From assembly GCA_036443405.1 (NCBI GenBank), contig JAZFYD010000067.1, positions 1 to 32,646 on the forward strand: a DNA stretch of 32,646 nt, written 5' to 3'. The DNA is from JAZFYD01 sp036443405 (GTDB lineage Bacteria > Planctomycetota > PLA2). The notes under the pieces were generated by a model. The model was not told where the DNA came from. It saw only the letters and a list, made by a program, of their open reading frames with translations, and searched no databases. Within the stretch, counting starts at the first letter, position 1; each line of letters opens with the position of its first letter. Below are positions 22,519 to 30,432 of this stretch, piece after piece. The position numbers were made by a program, and so were the translations under genes.

Positions 22519-22926
22519 TTACTCGCCGAGCCGCTTCCCGATGCTGTCGAGGAACTTCTTGTAGTTGTCGGAGCGCTCCTTGCTGTCAAACGTGCCGACC
22601 TCGACCTCGACGCGCGTGTACTCCTTGTAGCGGACGTGCGGAGCGACCTTGATGTGGCCTTTCTTACCCTTGAACTCCGCAGTCCCGTCCTTCAGCGCGG
22701 GTTTGTTCTTGACGACGACATGGGGCCAGTTTTCCTTGAGTTCGTCCTGAACCGCCTGAAACGTCTGTTCGGGTGTTGCCTCAAAGTCGCGCCACGAGCC
22801 GTTGTCGTTCTTCTTGTTGACGCCATAGTCGACACCAACAATCACTCCGGCGACGGCGAACCATCCGCACGCAGGCAGGAATCCGGCGATGGCGATGAGG
22901 GCGAGAAGGGAACGAATTCGAGTCAT
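22519..22926 (-). CDS. DUF3568-like lipoprotein
   Basis: A 135-residue lipoprotein. The signal MTRIRSLLALIAIAGFLPAC has its lipobox at Cys20, followed by GWFAVAGVIVGVDYGVN, typical of small DUF3568 proteins. The mature part predicts alternating strands and helices (FEATPEQTFQAVQDELKENW, HIKVAPHVRYKEYTRVEVEV, ERSDNYKKFLDSIGKRL). The function is unknown; such proteins are widespread envelope lipoproteins. ATG at 22926 has AGGTT a few bases upstream, only a weak ribosome site. It lies 58 bases downstream of the barrel lipoprotein gene on the same strand. Confidence 0.75.
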   Translation of the reverse strand: MTRIRSLLALIAIAGFLPACGWFAVAGVIVGVDYGVNKKNDNGSWRDFEATPEQTFQAVQDELKENWPHVVVKNKPALKDGTAEFKGKKGHIKVAPHVRYKEYTRVEVEVGTFDSKERSDNYKKFLDSIGKRLGE

Positions 22927-22984
22927 CCAGCGAACCTCCGTGTTCAGAACCTACGAGATCGGCCGATTCGCGGCAATATTGCAG

Positions 22985-23749
22985 CTACCAGCGAAATCCA
23001 AGATCGAGACTGATGCCCTCGTACCCGTACTCGGCGCTCGAAAAGCCGACCGCGTCGTCGATTTTCATCCTTCGATCGATCCAGGTCACACTCGCCATAA
23101 ACCGGGCGAGGTGCAGTCGAACGCCGGCTCCCCACCCGGTCGGGACACTCCGGATGCTCTGTTTCTCGCCCTGGAACTTGGCCTTGCCCCAGCCGAAACC
23201 GAGGCGCCCGTTGCCGAACGCGGAGATGACGAACTTCTTGCGCTTGATGATGTCGACCTCGCCCTCCAACTCGTATCGGAACCCCCAGAGCCACGGTTCG
23301 ACGTCGAGCGGGTCGGACTTCTTCAGATTCACCTGGGTGTAAAACCCGCCGAATCTCGACTGAAAGCGCATGCGGTTGTTGGGCCAGAGCGGGGCATCGC
23401 CGAGCAGGAACAGATCGAACGCGTCGGCGCTGGTTCCGCCCTCCATGTCGCCGTCGGACTTGACCCACTCCGCGATGAGACCGCCGCCGTTGATGAATGC
23501 AACACGATACAACTGTGCATTGACGTCTTCGTCGCGATCGTTCGCCGTTCCCTTGGTCTTGTATCGGAACTGACCGTCGCCTCCGCTGACATAGGCCATG
23601 CCCACCGGGTGGGCCCCGGCGCCCCAAACGCCCGGCGGCGGGGGGATGATCTCCCCGGTTTCCTCGTCGAATTTGAAGGGGAGTTTGTGCCGCCCGCCGT
23701 TGCTCGCACACGACGGGAGCAGGGTTAGAAAGACCAGCAGGAGCCGCAC
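22985..23749 (-). CDS. Barrel-like lipoprotein A (paralogue of the divergent gene)
   Basis: A 254-residue lipoprotein starting at GTG 23749 (RLLLVFLTLLPSC, lipobox Cys14). Upstream in-frame sequence looks non-coding. After a proline-rich linker (IPPPPGVWGAG) the protein is strand-rich with alternating aromatics and ends SLDLGFRW, an outer-membrane-barrel-type terminus. It shares a series of blocks, in order, with the divergent gene at 23838: KTKGT, FGGFY, DPLDVEPWLWGFRYE, FGNGRLGFGWG, SAEYGYEG and terminal RW. No known family is recognised. The two genes lie back to back over 88 bases, so a duplication with inversion is likely. Confidence 0.7.
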   Translation of the reverse strand: MRLLLVFLTLLPSCASNGGRHKLPFKFDEETGEIIPPPPGVWGAGAHPVGMAYVSGGDGQFRYKTKGTANDRDEDVNAQLYRVAFINGGGLIAEWVKSDGDMEGGTSADAFDLFLLGDAPLWPNNRMRFQSRFGGFYTQVNLKKSDPLDVEPWLWGFRYELEGEVDIIKRKKFVISAFGNGRLGFGWGKAKFQGEKQSIRSVPTGWGAGVRLHLARFMASVTWIDRRMKIDDAVGFSSAEYGYEGISLDLGFRW

Positions 23750-23837
23750 TTCGCGTGAGTGTAGCGTGTTTCGGTATAGGACACGCCACGCAAGCGCGCT
23801 CGCGGTGGGTGCGTCAATTCTAGTAGCATCCGCGCCA

Positions 23838-24563
23838 ATGCAACGGTTCGGCTCTCTCCTCCTGGCATCGGCAGTTCTCATCGGTTGCGCCCAAACGCGG
23901 CGTCCCGGCAACACAAATCAACTCTGGGGCGGTGGCCATCCCGAGGACATTGCGTACCTGTCCGTGCACAACGGAACCAACAAGTACCGCACGAAGGGAA
24001 CGAACGCGGACACGAACATAAATGCGGACGCGGAGTGGTATCGCCTCGTGTTCGCATCGTGGGGCGGACTCGAATTCAACTGGGCCGAGTCCGCGGACAC
24101 CCTGAGTGGCGGCGCCAAACTCCAGAGCTTCGACGTATTCACGTTTGCCGCTTTCCCCTACGAGATCAGTCAGGCGTCGCGGCTGAACAATAAGTTCGGC
24201 GGGTTCTACAACGAATGGAACGTGAGCGGTGGTGGTCCCGACGACGTGGATCCGTGGATCGTGGGTGGGCGCTACGACGGCGAGTACGAGTACGACGCAA
24301 TTCGCACGGACAACCTCGCGTTTACGTTGTTCGGCAGTGGTCGCGTCGACTTCGGCTGGGGACGTGCTTCCACCGGCGCGGGCTCGGAAGGGGTTTCAGG
24401 CCTCGGTTGGGGGTATGAAGCTGGGCTTCGTCTCCACGGCGGATCCGTCTTCGGGCAAGTCAGTTGGATCTATCGCACACAGGACGTCCGCGGGGGCAAG
24501 CACTTTGGTAGTGCGGAGCAGGGTTTCGAAGGCGCGGGGATTAGCTTCGGCGCTCGCTGGTGA
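23838..24563 (+). CDS. Barrel-like lipoprotein B (paralogue of the divergent gene)
   Basis: A 241-residue lipoprotein (MQRFGSLLLASAVLIGC, lipobox Cys17). Blocks match gene A: RTKGT, FNNKFGGFY-like LNNKFGGFYNEWNV, DDVDPWIVGGRYDGE, FGSGRVDFGWG, GWGYEAGLRLHG, SAEQGFEG, ending SFGARW. The pattern suggests a small outer-membrane barrel, although a lipid anchor on a barrel protein is unusual. ATG at 23838 is the first start that gives a signal peptide. The next gene begins inside its stop (GTGA at 24560-24563), so it is co-translated with the two downstream barrel proteins. The function is unknown. Confidence 0.7.
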   Translation: MQRFGSLLLASAVLIGCAQTRRPGNTNQLWGGGHPEDIAYLSVHNGTNKYRTKGTNADTNINADAEWYRLVFASWGGLEFNWAESADTLSGGAKLQSFDVFTFAAFPYEISQASRLNNKFGGFYNEWNVSGGGPDDVDPWIVGGRYDGEYEYDAIRTDNLAFTLFGSGRVDFGWGRASTGAGSEGVSGLGWGYEAGLRLHGGSVFGQVSWIYRTQDVRGGKHFGSAEQGFEGAGISFGARW

Positions 24564-25498
24564 TCGTGCGAGTTCCCGCAGCGGTCTTCCTCCTGACATC
24601 GCTCGCGGCGGCGGCCGACAAGCTCGATTCACCGATCGTCAAGTACCACTCGATCGATCGCGCCGTCCGCGAGTACGAGCGCGAAGTCGAGCGGCAGCAG
24701 GAAGCGCGCGTGGCGTTCGGCGCCGCGGAGCGCGGTGAGGCACCTGGTACCGCGACCGTGGAGGCCGAGCCGGAAGCACCGGTGGAGGACACCACCCAAT
24801 CCGAGTCCTTCGCCGTCGAGATCGATGTCGGCGTCTGGTACCCGAAGTTGGCCGGACCCGTCCGTGTAGACGGCGACAAGGTCTTCGACGCCGGCGAGTT
24901 TCTCACCGGGACGAAGTACGTCGCCGTCCCGACCGTGCGCGCGACAATGAACTGGCACGACTTCGTCGTGATCGTCGATGCCGCGTTTGCGGAGTTCTCA
25001 GGCACGGTGGTGCTCGATGGCGACGTACCGCTTCCAGACAACACGATCCTACCGGTGGACACGGCGGCCCGCACCCGGCTCCAGTTCACTCTTTCCCAGA
25101 TCTTGTTGGGGCACCACTTTCATGCGGCGGGCCGCGTCGATTTCCGCGTGCTCGGCGGGGTGGCCCTTTACAACATTGAAGGCCGGATCTGGACGGATGC
25201 GCATACGGGCATCCGATTCGACCAGCTTATTCCGCTGCCGCTCATCGGGTTCGAAGTTCGCGGCCACTTCGGGAACACACGCTTCGTCTGGGAGATCTTC
25301 CTCGTGGGGTTCGGGCTCGACGTGACTGTTCTTGGCGGCCGAACGACGGATTTTCGCGCTTCGCTCGGGTACCGGCTCTCGAGGCGCGCGTTCCTGCGAC
25401 TCGGGTATCGCTACATGGACATCGTCGTGGAGGTGAGTTCGATCGACCTCGCTGTCACTATCGAAGGGCCCATGCTCGAGCTGGAGGTCCGGTTTTGA
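24560..25498 (+). CDS. Outer-membrane barrel-like protein C
   Basis: A 312-residue exported protein. It starts at GTG 24560, overlapping the previous stop; a second GTG at 24566 is possible. The signal peptide is VRVPAAVFLLTSLAAAA. Residues ~25-85 are a charged, helical, low-complexity stretch (REYEREVERQQEARVAF and a Glu-rich segment), and ~88-312 is strand-rich, ending LELEVRF. The block EIDVGVWYPKLAGPVRVDGD..VAVPTVRATMNW matches gene D (HLDVGVWAAQLRGPIRKDGD..AAVPTVRFQATRD). No known family is recognised. Its stop contains the start of gene D (TTGA). Confidence 0.65.
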   Translation: MIVRVPAAVFLLTSLAAAADKLDSPIVKYHSIDRAVREYEREVERQQEARVAFGAAERGEAPGTATVEAEPEAPVEDTTQSESFAVEIDVGVWYPKLAGPVRVDGDKVFDAGEFLTGTKYVAVPTVRATMNWHDFVVIVDAAFAEFSGTVVLDGDVPLPDNTILPVDTAARTRLQFTLSQILLGHHFHAAGRVDFRVLGGVALYNIEGRIWTDAHTGIRFDQLIPLPLIGFEVRGHFGNTRFVWEIFLVGFGLDVTVLGGRTTDFRASLGYRLSRRAFLRLGYRYMDIVVEVSSIDLAVTIEGPMLELEVRF

Positions 25499-26382
25499 AG
25501 CTCGCGGCAGCCATCGCGATCCTGCTGTTTGCGGTGCCGGCCGGGGCCGCCGACGGTTGGTTGGAACCCGAGGCCGGCCAAGTGTCGTTGGAGAGTTCCG
25601 TCGAAGGGTATCTCGCCGATTGGACTCGTGATCCCTGGGCCGAAGACGAGGCTCAGCGACCAGGGCCCGAAGACGAATGGGTGATGCACCTGGACGTCGG
25701 CGTGTGGGCCGCCCAACTGCGCGGGCCGATTCGGAAGGATGGCGACGACATCGGCGACTGGGTGGACGAACTCGGTGTGGATTCGTTCGCGGCGGTGCCG
25801 ACCGTGCGGTTCCAGGCGACACGGGACGACTGGACAATCTTGGTGTCCGCCTATTGGGCCGAGTGGGACGGATCGGCGGAGACGTCGAAGAACCTCGATT
25901 GGCCCGGGGTTCGTGGCGGCGCCAAGGTCCTTCTTCCCGCCGGAACCCCGATCGATAGCCGGTTGCGCATCAGCAAGATCCAGTTTCTCGTCGGGCCGCA
26001 ATTGATCGGCACCAGCCGGACCAAGCTCCGGGTCTTCTTCGGGCTAGTCGGCTACGACGTGGATCTGCGGCTCGATCCGCGGAGCAACAACGAGACCATC
26101 GCAGCCGACGCGTTTGTGCCCGCGCCCACGATTGGCATCGGCGCCTATGGCCGCATCTCGAAGCGATGGTCGTGGGAGGTCGAACTGTTCGGATTCGGCA
26201 TCAGCATCGATACGTTCGGAATCTCGATCATCGATGCCCGGCTGGCGATCGGCTACAACGTTTCGGCCGCGATCGCTCTCCGCCTCGGCTACCGTGCGAC
26301 GGCACTGAGCATTCTGGTCGATGGGTACGAAGTGGACGTTTCGCTGGACGGCGGATTCTTCGAACTGCGCTGGTCGTTCTAG
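25495..26382 (+). CDS. Outer-membrane barrel-like protein D
   Basis: A 295-residue exported protein starting at TTG 25495, inside the stop of gene C. The signal peptide KLAAAIAILLFAVPAGAA supports this rare start. The mature part is strand-rich with alternating hydrophobics (SWEVELFGFGISIDTFGISI, YNVSAAIALRLGYRATALSI), ending FELRWSF with a terminal Phe as in outer-membrane barrels. It is a paralogue of gene C by the DVGVW..GPI/VRxDGD..VPTVR block. It meets the glycosyltransferase gene tail to tail with a four-base overlap. The function is unknown; genes B, C and D form one coupled unit. Confidence 0.68.
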   Translation: MKLAAAIAILLFAVPAGAADGWLEPEAGQVSLESSVEGYLADWTRDPWAEDEAQRPGPEDEWVMHLDVGVWAAQLRGPIRKDGDDIGDWVDELGVDSFAAVPTVRFQATRDDWTILVSAYWAEWDGSAETSKNLDWPGVRGGAKVLLPAGTPIDSRLRISKIQFLVGPQLIGTSRTKLRVFFGLVGYDVDLRLDPRSNNETIAADAFVPAPTIGIGAYGRISKRWSWEVELFGFGISIDTFGISIIDARLAIGYNVSAAIALRLGYRATALSILVDGYEVDVSLDGGFFELRWSF

Positions 26383-27278
26383 CCCGCGAAGAGGCTTCGC
26401 ACCAGGAGCCGCAGCGCACGAACCGAGTCGGGCTTGCGTCTCCACCACTGCCAGAGGTGCGGGCGCGCCTCGCGCGAGAGCCCTTCATCGATGAGCGCGA
26501 GCGCGAGGTTTTGATGCGCCCGCCGCAGCATGTGCTTGGGGTTCTTGACCATCGGTGCATAGCGCTGCGCGAGCGCGAGGTGGCCGCGTAGATATTCCAG
26601 CCCGGACCGGCTCTTCATCGGCGTGCCGAGGTCGCCCTCGTGCCAGCGGTAGACTGAAAGATTGTCCGGGTTTTTGGCCGCGCGGCCGCCCGCGGCGTAA
26701 AAGCGCCACAGAAAGTCCCGGTCCTCGTTCCACGGGAAGTCCGACTCGAACCCAATCTTCCGCGCGACCCCGGTTCGCAACATCATCATCACCGGCAACG
26801 CCCAGGAGCGACCGGCCAGGGTTTCGGCGGAAAGTGGCGGCTGGTATCCGGCGAGGCCGAAAATGCTCGGGATGGACTCGCGCGTCTCCGCGTCGAGTCG
26901 CGCGTCGCAAAACACGAGATCGACATCATCGTGTTCGTCGAGAAACGCCGACTGCGACTCGAAAAACCGCGGGAGGTATCGATCGTCGTCGTCCAGCAGC
27001 GCGAGATACGTTCCCCGCGCCAGCTCCAACCCGAGTTGCCGCGCCGTCGCCGTGCCGCCGTTGTCCTTTCGGACATACCGCACGCGCGGATCCGATCCGA
27101 AGCGTCCCTCGACGCGGGCCGCGGTATCGTCCGTCGATCCGTCGTCGATCACGAGGACTTCGAACGTCTCGGCCGTTTGCGCCAGCACGCTCTCGATCGC
27201 GTCGCAGACCATCGCGGCGCGGTTGTAAGTGGGGACGATGACCGAAACGCGCGGGGCCTCGGGCCCGGACTCGGTCAT
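26379..27278 (-). CDS. Family 2 glycosyltransferase 1
   Basis: A 299-residue GT-A enzyme. The nucleotide-sugar domain shows VSVIVPTYNRAAMVCDAIES at the start, LVIDDGSTDDTAARVE, the metal motif LALLDDDDRYLPR, and an acceptor-side region (WNEDRDFLWRFYAAGGRAA). The start ATG at 27278 overlaps the stop of the upstream glycosyltransferase (ATGA), so the in-frame ATG at 27305 is less likely. Its C-terminal block REARPHLWQWWRRKPDSVRA matches the same region of the neighbour, showing a tandem duplication. Acceptor and sugar are unknown; a role in surface polysaccharide or glycan building is likely. Confidence 0.88.
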   Translation of the reverse strand: MTESGPEAPRVSVIVPTYNRAAMVCDAIESVLAQTAETFEVLVIDDGSTDDTAARVEGRFGSDPRVRYVRKDNGGTATARQLGLELARGTYLALLDDDDRYLPRFFESQSAFLDEHDDVDLVFCDARLDAETRESIPSIFGLAGYQPPLSAETLAGRSWALPVMMMLRTGVARKIGFESDFPWNEDRDFLWRFYAAGGRAAKNPDNLSVYRWHEGDLGTPMKSRSGLEYLRGHLALAQRYAPMVKNPKHMLRRAHQNLALALIDEGLSREARPHLWQWWRRKPDSVRALRLLVRSLFAG

Positions 27279-28153
27279 CGCGCGACGACGCTGCGGACCA
27301 AACACCCGAGCGCGCGCAACGAGGACGGGCGGCTACTCCACCAGACCCAGGCGTGCGGGCGTGCCTCGCGCGATCGTCCAGCGCGGCACAAGTGAATTGC
27401 GCGCACGCGATGCAGATAGGCGAGGGACCTGCGAAATCCCGGTTCGTCCGCGCCGTACCGCTCGATCAACTCGATGTGGACGCGGTCGCGGTCGATCTGG
27501 TTCTCGCTTTTTTGCGGCGAGCCTGGATCGCGGTGCCTTCGGTAGATCGCCAGTTTTTCCGGGTTCCAGATGATCTCGTGCCCCGCGTTGTTCAACCGCC
27601 AGAGCATCTCGGTGTCTTCGCTGCGTTGGACCGCAGCGTCGAATCGGAATTCCCTCAGCACACGGGTGCGCATGAGCCAGACGCTCGTCGGCGACCATGC
27701 CCCAGCGACCATCGCCGCGACCGATACGGGCGGTTGGTAGCCCCGGTCCGCGGTGAGCGTCTCGTGGTCGTGCTCCCACGGGCCCTCGTAGCGCGCGTCG
27801 CAGATGGCGAGGCTCGCAGTCGGGTTGTTCTCGAGCAGTTCGATCTGCGTTGCGAGGAACTCGGGCTCGTGGATGTCGTCACTGTCGAGCAACGCGATGT
27901 AGTCGGCGCGCGCTTCGTCGACTCCGCGATTGCGCGCACGTGCGGCGCCGGAGTTTTGGGTGCGGATCACCCGGAGCCGCGGATCGGCGCCGAAGAGTTC
28001 GGCCAGCATGTTGGCCGTGCCGTCGGTGGACCCGTCGTCGATCACGATCAACTCGAGGTCGCGCATGGTCTGGCCCAGCACGCTCGCAACCGCGTCGGGC
28101 AACAACGCCGCGCGGTTGTACGTCGGGATGAGAACAGAGACCTTCGGGGCCAC
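27275..28153 (-). CDS. Family 2 glycosyltransferase 2
   Basis: A 292-residue GT-A enzyme, close paralogue of the downstream gene: VSVLIPTYNRAALLPDAVAS, IVIDDGSTDGTANMLAE, the metal motif IALLDSDDIHEPE, GYQPPVSVAAMVAGAW, and C-terminal REARPHAWVWWSSRPSSLRA. It starts at GTG 28153 (MAPKVSV), as no ATG precedes the family motif. Its stop overlaps the start of the next gene. Pairwise conservation of the C-terminal helix and of GYQPP suggests a recent tandem duplication followed by divergence in acceptor recognition. Confidence 0.88.
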   Translation of the reverse strand: MAPKVSVLIPTYNRAALLPDAVASVLGQTMRDLELIVIDDGSTDGTANMLAELFGADPRLRVIRTQNSGAARARNRGVDEARADYIALLDSDDIHEPEFLATQIELLENNPTASLAICDARYEGPWEHDHETLTADRGYQPPVSVAAMVAGAWSPTSVWLMRTRVLREFRFDAAVQRSEDTEMLWRLNNAGHEIIWNPEKLAIYRRHRDPGSPQKSENQIDRDRVHIELIERYGADEPGFRRSLAYLHRVRAIHLCRAGRSREARPHAWVWWSSRPSSLRALGCLVRSVVAR

Positions 28154-28253
28154 GGCCGGAGACTAACACGGACCCATGCACCGCCATGCTGGGATTGTCC
28201 TCGGTGCGCGGGGCGCCCATGCGCGGGGGGAGATCGACGCCGCGTACGATTTC

Positions 28254-29597
28254 CTATTCCGTTGGGGTTTCCGTCGGTTTCGGCAACACCATTGTCAGGA
28301 ACACCATTCCGATGACGGCGGCGATGGCGGACCCCGCCAACACGCCGACCTTGGCTGCGTCGAGTTCGGGGCCGTCTAGCGCCAGGCCGGAGATGAACAG
28401 CGCCATCGTGAAGCCGATACCGGCAAGCACTCCGCCTCCGAGCAGGCTCTTCCACGTCAACCCTTCGGGCAAGCTTGCCACGCCGACCTTGGTTGCAAGC
28501 CAACTGAGACCGAGGATGCCGACGGGTTTGCCGATCACGAGGCCGCCGATGATCGCGATCGCGACGGGGCTGCCCAGATCGGAGAACTCAAACGGAACCG
28601 CGGCGTTACTGAGCGCGAAAATCGGCATGACGACGAAACTCGACCACGGGTGCAGGAGCGACTCCAGCCGCTCGAGCGGTGACAGTGTCTCGCGCGCGGC
28701 CTGTTCCAACCGCCGCACTTTCGCGGCCTTGTGCTGGGCCGAATCGAATCTGTCGCCCTGGAAGAACTCGCTCGCTTGTTGCAACGAAGCACCCACGGCG
28801 CCGCGGTTCGCCCACGGGCGCGCCGGCGTGAGTAGCCCGAGCAGCACACCAGCGATGGTGGCGTGTACGCCGGACTCGTGAAAACCGAGCCAAGTGAGAA
28901 TGCCTACAACGACGTAGACGCCGGTCCGCCGCACCCCCAGACGGGCGAGCAGCGAGCAGACTCCGATCCCCGCGAATCCGAACAAGAGCGCGCCGACCCC
29001 AACCTCGTCCGTGTATCCGACCGCGATCACCAGGATCGCACCGATGTCATCCGCGATCGCGAGCGAGAGGATCGTGACCCGCAGGATGTGGGGGACGCGC
29101 GAGCCGAGCACGGCCATGCAGCCGACGACAAAGGCGATGTCCGTCGCCATCGGAATGCCCCAACCGGGCGCTCCGTCGTTGTCGCCGAGAAACAGGAGGT
29201 ACACCGCGGCCGGCACGATCATGCCGCCGAGCGCCGCCGCAATGGGCAGCGCGGCGCGGCGCATCTCGCGCAACTCGCCCAGGACGAGTTCCCGCTTCAC
29301 CTCGAGCCCGACCACGAAGAAAAACAGCGCCATCAACCCGTCGTTGATCCAGTGCTTGAGCGAGTGGAACATCTCGAACGACCCGATCGAGAACCCCACG
29401 CGCATCTTCCAGATCGCGAGGTACTGCTCGCTCCACGCGGAGTTCGCGAGTGCGAGCGCGATCACGGTGCAACCGAGCAAGACGAACCCGCCAGCGGCCT
29501 CGACGTGCAGGAAGCGGGTGATCGGCTTGACGATCCGGTCGATCGGTTCGCGCGGTACGCCCATCGAGTCCAGCGGGCGCGGGTCCTGGTCTGACAT
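28254..29597 (-). CDS. nhaA: Na+/H+ antiporter NhaA
   Basis: A 447-residue inner-membrane antiporter that exchanges sodium for protons and supports pH and salt homeostasis. The NhaA landmarks are present: HWINDGLMALFFFVVGLEVKR, ATDIAFVVGC with Asp153, and LAIADDIGAI with the ion-binding pair Asp183/Asp184. The unwound helix 11 region is KSLLGGGVLAGIGFTMALF. ATG at 29597 is chosen because GGAGA lies about seven bases upstream; the in-frame ATG at 29630 precedes a polar extension. The gene follows a decayed cytochrome on the same strand, and no functional link is apparent. Confidence 0.95.
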   Translation of the reverse strand: MSDQDPRPLDSMGVPREPIDRIVKPITRFLHVEAAGGFVLLGCTVIALALANSAWSEQYLAIWKMRVGFSIGSFEMFHSLKHWINDGLMALFFFVVGLEVKRELVLGELREMRRAALPIAAALGGMIVPAAVYLLFLGDNDGAPGWGIPMATDIAFVVGCMAVLGSRVPHILRVTILSLAIADDIGAILVIAVGYTDEVGVGALLFGFAGIGVCSLLARLGVRRTGVYVVVGILTWLGFHESGVHATIAGVLLGLLTPARPWANRGAVGASLQQASEFFQGDRFDSAQHKAAKVRRLEQAARETLSPLERLESLLHPWSSFVVMPIFALSNAAVPFEFSDLGSPVAIAIIGGLVIGKPVGILGLSWLATKVGVASLPEGLTWKSLLGGGVLAGIGFTMALFISGLALDGPELDAAKVGVLAGSAIAAVIGMVFLTMVLPKPTETPTE

Positions 29598-29632
29598 GGT
29601 CTTTCTCCGAGCCCCGCGATTCGCGGGCATCG

Positions 29633-30216
29633 CTAATTCGGTCGGATGCAGTCGTTGATGTCGCCGCCGAGATCGTCAATCGAGTCGATCACAAGCTGCG
29701 TGATGTACGCGAAGTTGTGAGCCGCCGCGCCGGGCGCTGCGGGTTGTAGCCGTTCGCGCAGTTTGCGGTCCTCAGAATCGTGTAGGTCTTTTCATCCTTG
29801 TTGAACGATTTGCGCTTTTCGGCACGAACTTTGGTACCCGCTTCGATGTGTTTACTGCCAGGACCTTGGCACGCCTCGCATTGCACCGAAAGAAGGTGAG
29901 GCGAATCCGCGACACTCTTGAAACCGCCGCGTGCCGCCTGTCCGTATCCGGTGACGTCGCACGAGGTGCACTGTCGCCCTTCGGCGTCTTTCCGGTTGGT
30001 TCCCCGGTGCTCCGCTGCGAGGTACTTTTCGAGGCCGGTCCACGTTTGCGCGTGTTTCATCTTCTTCCAGGTGCGGTGCTGCCCGAAATGACACTTCTTG
30101 CACGCCTTTTCGCCGACATGGGTTGCGCCGTCGGTGGGGTCCGCGGTCGGGGCCTTCTGGACGCTCACGACGAAGATCGAAACAACGACCAAACCCAGGG
30201 TCACGCCGCGCAGCAT
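29633..30216 (-). pseudogene. Decayed multiheme cytochrome c gene
   Basis: It starts at ATG 30216 (MLRGVTLGLVVVSIFVVSVQ, signal peptide) behind GGAGGGAG. The first heme motif is intact (CKKCH, 39-43). The next three have lost essential residues: CTSCD (83-87, His to Asp), CEACQGPG (113-117, His to Gln) and CANGY (153-157, second Cys to Gly and His to Tyr). The flanks match tetraheme cytochrome c554-like proteins (CxxCH-VTGYG, CHGPGSKH, NCxxCHNP). The frame also breaks near 29728: the annotated-looking stop at 29689 truncates it, whereas the -1 frame continues AHNFAYITQLVIDSIDDLGG to a stop at 29633. Four heme substitutions plus a frameshift indicate loss of function. Confidence 0.72.
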
Positions 30217-30345
30217 CGCACTCCCTCCGGCCGTGTCTCTGGCAAGCGGCGCTACCGCGCCGCGCACTCCATGGCTCCCAAACACGCGGCCGATCCTACA
30301 GAAAACGGCCTCACGAAGGGACTCTCGATCACGCGGGCGGTTGCT

Positions 30346-30374
30346 TTGGCCGACCTTTTATCCAGGGATAGAAT
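30346..30374 (+). promoter_or_regulatory. Sigma70-like promoter of the lipoprotein-resB operon
   Basis: TTGGCC (30346-30351) and TAGAAT (30369-30374) are spaced by 17 bases, giving a 5' UTR of about 50 bases before the ATG at 30433. The perfect inverted repeat TATCC-AG-GGATA (30359-30370) covers the spacer and -10 box and could be an operator. Confidence 0.45.
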
Positions 30375-30432
30375 TCGAATGAACCAGCGCGGCACGACCC
30401 GTGTTTGCATAGAGAGACGTCTCGATCCCACC

